From the NCBI RefSeq assembly GCF_900114205.1, contig NZ_FOSH01000003.1, positions 178,496 through 242,495 of the forward strand: 64,000 nucleotides of DNA, read 5' to 3'. The notes below the pieces were generated by a model that was not told where the DNA came from, searched no databases, and worked only from the letters and a program-made list of their open reading frames with translations. Position 1 is the stretch's first letter; the number at the start of each line of letters is the position of its first letter. The translations under genes and the position numbers were made by a program. Positions 59,345 to 64,000 of the stretch are shown here, piece by piece. Source of the DNA: Methylophaga sulfidovorans (GTDB taxonomy: Bacteria; Pseudomonadota; Gammaproteobacteria; Nitrosococcales; Methylophagaceae).

Positions 59345-60880
59345 TTATTGTTTACCAATATGGTAGCTGTTATCGGTCATGGCGGCATTTTTGGCAAAGG
59401 TGAAATCAGCATTAAACTCAGCATAAATGGTAAACAAAGCTTCGCCTTTTTTGACCCTGTCACCAACTTTCTTATGTAAATAAATACCAGCACCTTTATC
59501 CATTGGTGCCCCAGCCAACCGTGCTATGGAAGCGATTTTAAGATTATCTATCGCATCTATAGTGCCGGTTTCTTGTGCACAGATATCATAATGCAGTTTA
59601 CCAAGCTGCATCGGTGTGTTGTTACGTCCCTGGGCATCAATAATGGCATTCATTTTGGTAAGCGCTCGGCCTGATTCAAGAATATCTCTGGCAATCGCAT
59701 ATCCCTGGCCGCCTCGAACATCTGGATCAAATTCGATGATCCTGCCAGCCAACTGTAACGCTTTCTCTTTCAGATCAATAGGCGCATCAGATTCATTTGT
59801 CAGAATCTTCATTACATCCTGCGTTTCTAACACCGGGCCAATGCCTCTACCAATTGGCTGGCTGCCATCAGTGATGACCACTTCTAAATGCAATCCCATA
59901 TTGTCACCAACATATTCAAACAGTTTGCGTAACTTGAGTGCCTCCATATGAGTATGCACTTTTGCTGATGGGCCGATAGGAATATCAATAATTAAATGCG
60001 TGGCACCAGCAGCTATTTTTTTAGACAAAATTGAGGCGATCATCTGTCCGGTCGAATCCAGAGATAATGGGCGCTCCACTGAAATTAAGACATCATCAGC
60101 CGGCGCCAGCTTTGCTGTTCCGCCCCAAGCCAGGAAAGCGCGTTGTTGACTGACGATTTCATGCAGACGACGTAGAGAAAGATCGACATTAGCCAACACT
60201 TCCATCGTGTCGGCTGTACCGGCAGGAGAGGTGATAGCACGACTGGATGTTTTAGGCATTAGCATGCCATGAGCGGCAATGATGGGCACAAGCAACATAG
60301 TGGTTCGGTTACCAGGTATACCACCAATGCAATGTTTATCGCAGACCAGAGCTTCACCCCAATCAATACGTTCACCGGTATCGACCATGGCATGGGTTAG
60401 ATGCAATATTTCGTCACGCTCCATACCTGTTTCAGCACATCCTACGATAAACGCGGCTGTTTCAATTTTCGAATAACGGTTATTAACGATGTCCTGAATA
60501 ATGTGCAGATATTGTTCATAATCTAGTTTTTCACCTGCTATTTTCTTATGCACTGATTTAAGTGATTCAGGTGGTGTAGCATGATTGATAAAGACTTCTG
60601 AACCTTCTGGAATTCCGAGCTGCTCATAGACTTGCTCACTTAAACCCAGCTCATCAACATCTGTAATAGTCGCGTCATCAACGACATTTAGTACAGCAAT
60701 AACGGGCTGAGTACTGGTGGCTGTGTGAATCTCTATCTTACTCAACGCCTGAAAGCCTTCACTACGATAAAGACCGCAACTACGGTGCAGATAAGCCACA
60801 TTTTCTTTATAGGTATCGATGGCGACACACTTTAATTTCAGGGAGGGGATGGAAGTAGGTAATTCTGACGTATCAATCAT
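59345..60880 (-). CDS. archaeal-type thymidine/AMP phosphorylase family protein
   Basis: This phosphorylase (511 aa) splits nucleosides or nucleoside monophosphates with phosphate. It is longer than E. coli DeoA because of an N-terminal domain of about 80 residues typical of archaeal AMP phosphorylases. Core motifs are KHCIGGIPGNRTTMLLVPIIAAHG (substrate/phosphate loop), TSSRAITSPAGTADTMEV, GGTAKLAPADDVLISVERPL and the C-terminal KKVGDRVKKGEALFTIYAE. No RuBisCO gene is present in the window, so the AMP-RuBisCO route cannot be claimed. Substrate (thymidine versus NMP) is undecided. Coupled with PRPP synthetase. Confidence 0.82.
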   Translation of the reverse strand: MIDTSELPTSIPSLKLKCVAIDTYKENVAYLHRSCGLYRSEGFQALSKIEIHTATSTQPVIAVLNVVDDATITDVDELGLSEQVYEQLGIPEGSEVFINHATPPESLKSVHKKIAGEKLDYEQYLHIIQDIVNNRYSKIETAAFIVGCAETGMERDEILHLTHAMVDTGERIDWGEALVCDKHCIGGIPGNRTTMLLVPIIAAHGMLMPKTSSRAITSPAGTADTMEVLANVDLSLRRLHEIVSQQRAFLAWGGTAKLAPADDVLISVERPLSLDSTGQMIASILSKKIAAGATHLIIDIPIGPSAKVHTHMEALKLRKLFEYVGDNMGLHLEVVITDGSQPIGRGIGPVLETQDVMKILTNESDAPIDLKEKALQLAGRIIEFDPDVRGGQGYAIARDILESGRALTKMNAIIDAQGRNNTPMQLGKLHYDICAQETGTIDAIDNLKIASIARLAGAPMDKGAGIYLHKKVGDRVKKGEALFTIYAEFNADFTFAKNAAMTDNSYHIGKQ

Positions 60881-61136
60881 GTTTGTCTCTATGAGAGTAA
60901 CTCATTAAAGCTTAATTGCTGCTTACAGAATTGGTCAATCGGATTTGTCAGCATATCTGATCTACATCACTATTATTTAGTGTAAACAGGACTCTTTGAC
61001 GCGAGATAAGCTTTAAGCACCGAAAAGTAAAATAAACAGACTATCGCTAGGTATCTAAAATAAGGCTAGGAGGGGCTTTTAACCGGAACTATCCATTTCA
61101 AAGAGGGTGGATTTTTGTGTGCTTGAGGCAGAAACA
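60881..61136. other. intergenic region, no gene seen
   Basis: These 256 bases separate the minus-strand phosphorylase operon from the island boundary. They must hold the promoter of that operon (read leftward). I see no ORF, tRNA or convincing repeat apart from GGAGGGGCTTTTAA near 61069, a purine-rich stretch without a following start codon. Confidence 0.5.
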
Positions 61137-61166
61137 AAAAAGCCCCTTCGATAAGGGGCTTTTAAT
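61137..61166. terminator. bidirectional terminator at the island boundary
   Basis: The stem AGCCCCTT (61141-61148) pairs with AAGGGGCT (61153-61160), loop CGAT, flanked by A5 on the left and T3 on the right. Lying just after the 3' end of a tRNA-Ser fragment on the minus strand, it was probably that tRNA gene's terminator. Confidence 0.85.
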
Positions 61167-61169
61167 GTA

Positions 61170-61187
61170 TGGCGGAGAGTCAGGGAT
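61170..61187 (-). repeat. tRNA-Ser 3' fragment, candidate attachment site
   Basis: TGGCGGAGAGTCAGGGAT is the complement of a tRNA-Ser 3' end (CCA, discriminator G, acceptor strand CTCTCC and part of the T stem). It differs at two positions from the intact tRNA-Ser 3' end at 28893-28910. No rest of a tRNA follows on the right. Such a fragment is what remains when an element integrates into a tRNA gene, so it is taken as the left att site of the island that follows. Confidence 0.65.
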
Positions 61188-61221
61188 GCTTTGACATTTA
61201 TTATTAAGTTGTTGTTATGTC

Positions 61222-61347
61222 TTAAATCTCTAGTTGTATAGCCGTCTTAATGGTAATCTGGTGTGTGTAGAGCCCTGATAAGCCATTACTAATAGCAAGT
61301 TCAATTTCCTTTAGGCTTAAGCTTTTGAAGCTATTGTCATCACTCAT
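61222..61347 (-). CDS. small hypothetical protein (41 aa) in island
   Basis: This short open frame starts with ATG 61345-61347, with AGGTGA 5-6 nt upstream. The product begins MSDDNSFKSLSLKEIELAIS and ends with YTHQITIKTAIQLEI; it is acidic at the N-terminus and has no membrane segment. No homologue is recognised. It lies between the tRNA-Ser fragment and the nuclease-like gene. Confidence 0.35.
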   Translation of the reverse strand: MSDDNSFKSLSLKEIELAISNGLSGLYTHQITIKTAIQLEI

Positions 61348-61500
61348 ACTTTTCACCTTAGATTATATTAAAGACTTAAATTTTAACAGAATCGAGTTTC
61401 AGCTTGATTTTAAAAGTCCCTCTCCTGGAGACCATCTACCCTTGATAGCTTGATTAATAAGACATACCATGGCCTTCGTATATCAAAGGATTGGAAGAAT

Positions 61501-62322
61501 ATGTCTGAGGAATTGAGTTTACATGCAAAGTTAAGTACATGGTTGGATAAAAATGGCTATCCGCTAGAGATGCTTGTAGCGTCCATTGCTAGAAAACATA
61601 CACAGCTCTCTATTCGTCAGGGCTGGTATTACATTGATTCTGAAAGTGGTGACTCAAGAGAAATTGACATCGTATGTACGGCTGCTGATGGCTACGGTTC
61701 TGCTGAGATTAATTTTGTTATTGAATGTAAAGCTACAAAAGGGCCATGGGTCATATTCAGTTCTGAGGACGCCCTTGCTTCTTATCACAAGCTAGCTTCT
61801 TTTGCCCTTTTTTCTGAGAAAGCTTATGACGCAGTGATAGAGCAAGTTTTTCCAAGAGCTATGGATATCCCCGAAGAGTATCTTGATTCTAAGTCGATAC
61901 CATGGCTACACAAAACAGGGATGATAGGTTATTCAATGGCGCAAGCACTTGGGGGGAATAAAGATGTACCGTACAACGCCTCAATTTCTTGCGTTAAGGC
62001 GGCGACATGGCTTATCAATAATAGTCTCTGGAGTGACAACACTCAAAATAGACCATTTGCAATTTCTTTCCCAATTATTGTTACATCTTCACCGCTTTTT
62101 GAATGTACACTTGACGAAAATGGTAAAACTATCCTGAGTGAGATTAGTCATGGATATGTGTTTTTCAAGCAGCATGTAAAAGACTCATCTCCAACTTGTA
62201 TATCAATAGTAACCGAGAGCCATATTGAAACATTTATGAAAGAGTGTCAGTCTGTTGCTAACCATCTGCTTGAGGCTATGGACGATGCGCTTGTTAGTCA
62301 CTTCAGGGAACAATATATTTGA
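61501..62322 (+). CDS. hypothetical protein with PD-(D/E)XK-like nuclease motif
   Basis: This is an island gene of 273 aa. Its N-terminal third contains SREIDIVCTA (Asp56) followed by INFVIECKATKGPW (Glu75-x-Lys77). The spacing and strand pattern fit the D-(x)n-ExK active site of restriction-endonuclease-fold nucleases. The remainder (IFSSEDALASYHKLASFALFSE; MSAQALGG-like and LLEAMDDALVSHFREQ end) is not recognised. The ATG at 61501 has AAGGA/GGAAG upstream; an in-frame TTG at 61450 is less likely. A role in anti-phage defence or DNA processing is a guess from the fold and the recombinase next to it. Confidence 0.6.
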   Translation: MSEELSLHAKLSTWLDKNGYPLEMLVASIARKHTQLSIRQGWYYIDSESGDSREIDIVCTAADGYGSAEINFVIECKATKGPWVIFSSEDALASYHKLASFALFSEKAYDAVIEQVFPRAMDIPEEYLDSKSIPWLHKTGMIGYSMAQALGGNKDVPYNASISCVKAATWLINNSLWSDNTQNRPFAISFPIIVTSSPLFECTLDENGKTILSEISHGYVFFKQHVKDSSPTCISIVTESHIETFMKECQSVANHLLEAMDDALVSHFREQYI

Positions 62323-62342
62323 GTATTAATCCTTAAGAAACT

Positions 62343-62882
62343 TTATTGCCCTTTTATTCTTTGTACAGTAGAGACCGATATCACCAACTGGGCTGCTGTC
62401 TTTCTAATAGACAATCCACCAGCCAACAACTCAAGTACTTTCTCACGGTCTACCTGTTGTGGTCTGCCTTTGTACACACCTTTTTCCTTAGCCTTCTGAA
62501 TACCTTCTCTCTGACGCTCTAACATCATCGAGCGTTCAAACTGGTACACAGAGCCTAGTACACCTAACATAAGCTCCTGCATAGCGTTCTGTTCGCCTGT
62601 GAAGGTCAGTCCTTCCTTGTGAAAGCGGACAGTCACGCCTTGAGTGTTCATCTGTTTAATCAGTTCAATCAGGTCAGCGACATTACGTGCCATTCGTGAT
62701 ATGTCATGCACATGAACTTCATCACCTTCTCGCACATACTCAAGTAGAGCCTTAAGCTGTGGTCGGTTGGTATCTTTACCTGAACACTTATCTGTGAAGA
62801 CTTTATCCAGCGTTATGCCGTCTAGTTGACGCTCTGTGTTCTGGTCTACCGTTGATACCCTCACATATCCGATGTGCTTCAT
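62343..62882 (-). CDS. serine recombinase (resolvase/invertase family)
   Basis: This site-specific recombinase (179 aa) has the resolvase catalytic domain: GYVRVSTVDQNTERQL with nucleophile Ser10, FTDKCSGKDTNRPQLKALL, HVHDISRMARNVADLI, and FERSMMLERQREGI. A C-terminal helix-turn-helix reads GGLSIRKTAAQLVISVSTVQRIK. It is a Tn3-resolvase/Gin-like short enzyme, likely resolving co-integrates or inverting a segment. It converges on the nuclease-like gene. Repeats suited to be its res/operator sites lie just upstream (62893-62980). Confidence 0.9.
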   Translation of the reverse strand: MKHIGYVRVSTVDQNTERQLDGITLDKVFTDKCSGKDTNRPQLKALLEYVREGDEVHVHDISRMARNVADLIELIKQMNTQGVTVRFHKEGLTFTGEQNAMQELMLGVLGSVYQFERSMMLERQREGIQKAKEKGVYKGRPQQVDREKVLELLAGGLSIRKTAAQLVISVSTVQRIKGQ

Positions 62883-62895
62883 AAGTTGCCACTCC

Positions 62896-62980
62896 TGTAT
62901 TCATTTAAGTCTTAGAAGTTGGCAAGATATCGTATTCATAAATAAAATACAATATAAAAGAATACAGTTATCGTATTCAC
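62896..62980. repeat. GTATTC/GAATAC repeats upstream of the recombinase gene
   Basis: TATCGTATTCA occurs twice as a direct repeat (62928-62938 and 62969-62979, 41 bp start to start). CTGTATTCAT is near 62895-62904 and the inverted form GAATACAG at 62960-62967. A resolvase gene with such repeats directly upstream is the usual arrangement for a res site that also serves as operator. Confidence 0.45.
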
Positions 62981-63037
62981 GCTTCATGTGTTCATAGGGT
63001 GTAATCAAAAGACCGCCCGAAGCAGTCATTGAATAGG

Positions 63038-63673
63038 CTAGCTTACCCGCCTAAAAAAGGGCTTAAGCTGCTCTGAGGAAACAGTAAAAGGTTTTAAGTT
63101 ACCCTTGTTGGGTACAGGGTTCCATGAAAAACGATACTCTCTTTGATGTTTATATCGCTCAGGCTTCAAGAGAACTACACTTGTTGGTGGCTCTGGTGGC
63201 GACTCTAATCCTTCATACCATCTATCTTTGTAGAGTGCATAACCAGCGAGCCCATGCCCAATATTGTATTTTTCTTTTAATAACCTACTCATCAGCATGT
63301 AGAAATGAGGTAAATGTCTTATTTCAACACAATAATCCCCAAAATCTTTGCACATAGAACGATTAAATTTATCTGTAGTACACAGAATAAATGAGTCTGT
63401 TAGTCGTGATTCAGATTTGCACCACATAAAACTCCCCATACTATCTGGACTCATTTCGACTCCTAAGCGGCTTGCTACAGTTTTCATGTGTGGATCAGAG
63501 CCTAGTCCTGAAACAGTACCGCTGCTGTATAAAGAATAGCCCTCATAACGATCTCCTCGTTCTTCGTTTTCATACCTTCTGCATGTTTCAAGAGTTGAGA
63601 GGTAAACATTACCTTGTAACATTGACTCTGCATGAGATTCTTCATGTAGTGGTTTAATGATCCCGGACACCAT
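63038..63673 (-). CDS. hypothetical island protein, 5' end altered by IS insertion
   Basis: This 211-aa protein of unknown function belongs to a family I recall only by pattern: 'ESHAESMLQGNVYLSTLETCRRYENEERGDRYEG' near the start and 'LKPERYKHQREYRFSW' near the end. The first codons (MVSGI) and the ATG come from the end of the IS element (63658-63673). No ribosome binding site precedes that ATG, so the native start was probably removed and the gene may be silent. No membrane segment or known motif is visible. Confidence 0.5.
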   Translation of the reverse strand: MVSGIIKPLHEESHAESMLQGNVYLSTLETCRRYENEERGDRYEGYSLYSSGTVSGLGSDPHMKTVASRLGVEMSPDSMGSFMWCKSESRLTDSFILCTTDKFNRSMCKDFGDYCVEIRHLPHFYMLMSRLLKEKYNIGHGLAGYALYKDRWYEGLESPPEPPTSVVLLKPERYKHQREYRFSWNPVPNKGNLKPFTVSSEQLKPFFRRVS

Positions 63674-64000
63674 TTAAGGAGGTAATATGTCCTCCAAAGA
63701 GGTGTTCAATGACAAAACAAAGAAGAAGTTTTACTCCTGAGTTCAAGTTGGAGGCAGCCAGTTTAGTTGTCGACCAGAACTACAGTGTTCCAGAGGCTTG
63801 TCAAGCTCTTGATGTGGGCGAGTCAGCCCTACGTCGCTGGGTTAAACAGTTACAGGAAGAGCGAGGTGGACATACGCCTGCATCCAAAGCGCTAACACCG
63901 GAACAGCAGCGTATTCAGGAACTGGAAGCCCGGGTGAAACGCCTGGAGCAGGAAAAATTTATATTAAAAAAGGCTACCGCTCTCTTGATGTCGGACGAAC
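63658..64000 (+). mobile_element. IS3-family insertion sequence, left part
   Basis: The element seems to begin with the terminal sequence TGATCCCGGACACC at 63658, just inside the unknown gene. It contains a GGAGG/CCTCC hairpin (63678-63682 with 63691-63695), which could keep outside transcripts from translating the transposase, and then OrfA. The right end, OrfB and any target duplication lie beyond the window, so exact borders are inferred. Confidence 0.7.
63709..64000 (+). CDS. IS3-family transposase OrfA (cut by window edge)
   Basis: The visible 97 codons encode the DNA-binding half of an IS3-family transposase: a helix-turn-helix (TPEFKLEAASLVVDQNYSVPEACQALDVGESALRRWVKQL) and a leucine-zipper coiled coil (RIQELEARVKRLEQEKFILKKATALL). 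An A6G run (TTAAAAAAGG near 63963-63971) is a good -1 frameshift site for making the OrfAB fusion. ATG 63709 has AGAGGT 5-6 nt upstream. Confidence 0.9.
   Translation, partial: MTKQRRSFTPEFKLEAASLVVDQNYSVPEACQALDVGESALRRWVKQLQEERGGHTPASKALTPEQQRIQELEARVKRLEQEKFILKKATALLMSDE

Noticed and set aside
1..64000. CRISPR array or prophage structural genes
   Set aside because: No regularly spaced repeats of CRISPR length and no capsid, tail or terminase-like genes were seen.

Overview
The window looks like chromosome of a moderately AT-rich, aquatic gammaproteobacterium, most plausibly a Methylophaga-like methylotroph (inference). The order pncC-recA-recX-alaS-lysC-csrA-tRNA-Ser/tRNA-Arg, the presence of CmoA/CmoB and Crp, and the rpe-gph-trpEGDC block are gammaproteobacterial. 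The sps-spp-fructokinase-amylosucrase cluster is the sucrose (compatible solute) cluster known from halotolerant methylotrophs.

Region by region. 1-6.3 kb: the end of a 2OG-Fe(II) oxygenase, then a tightly coupled sucrose operon. 6.4-11.7 kb: Cry-DASH, a HAD hydrolase, rimO and a PAS-type chemoreceptor. 11.7-21.7 kb: a complete guanidine-utilisation operon. It has a putative NtrC site, a textbook -24/-12 sigma-54 promoter, a guanidine-I (ykkC) riboswitch, an ABC importer, the carboxyguanidine deiminase pair CgdB/CgdA, a biotin-dependent (guanidine) carboxylase preceded by its own guanidine-II (mini-ykkC) riboswitch, and allophanate hydrolase. Together these would import guanidine, carboxylate it to carboxyguanidine, deiminate it to allophanate and hydrolyse that, releasing all three nitrogens.

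21.7-26.8 kb: a glycine-zipper protein, an LtaS/OpgB-like membrane phosphotransferase, a decayed chemoreceptor and a DUF2726 protein. 26.9-28.6 kb: a small accessory locus with a promoter, a structured leader of about 215 nt, a stand-alone reverse transcriptase with no group II intron parts, and a ruined tyrosine integrase abutting a tRNA-Arg gene. This is the best candidate for an undescribed (defence-type) system. 28.6-45 kb: two tRNA-Arg, a tRNA-Ser, csrA, lysC, alaS, recX, recA, pncC, mutS, small conserved genes, crp, and the trp/gph/rpe block.

45-60.9 kb: mostly housekeeping. It holds a DUF3530/spermidine-synthase-like/L,D-transpeptidase run, a YgiQ-type radical SAM gene, cytochrome b561-YceI, tsaB-cmoA-cmoB, two small secreted proteins, mtfA, a P-type proton ATPase, and an archaeal-type nucleoside/NMP phosphorylase coupled to a PRPP synthetase. 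61.2 kb to the end: the left part of a genomic island. It starts at an 18-nt 3' fragment of a tRNA-Ser gene and carries a 41-aa ORF, a possible PD-(D/E)XK nuclease, a serine recombinase, an unknown protein whose 5' end is cut by an IS3-family element, and that element's OrfA running off the window.
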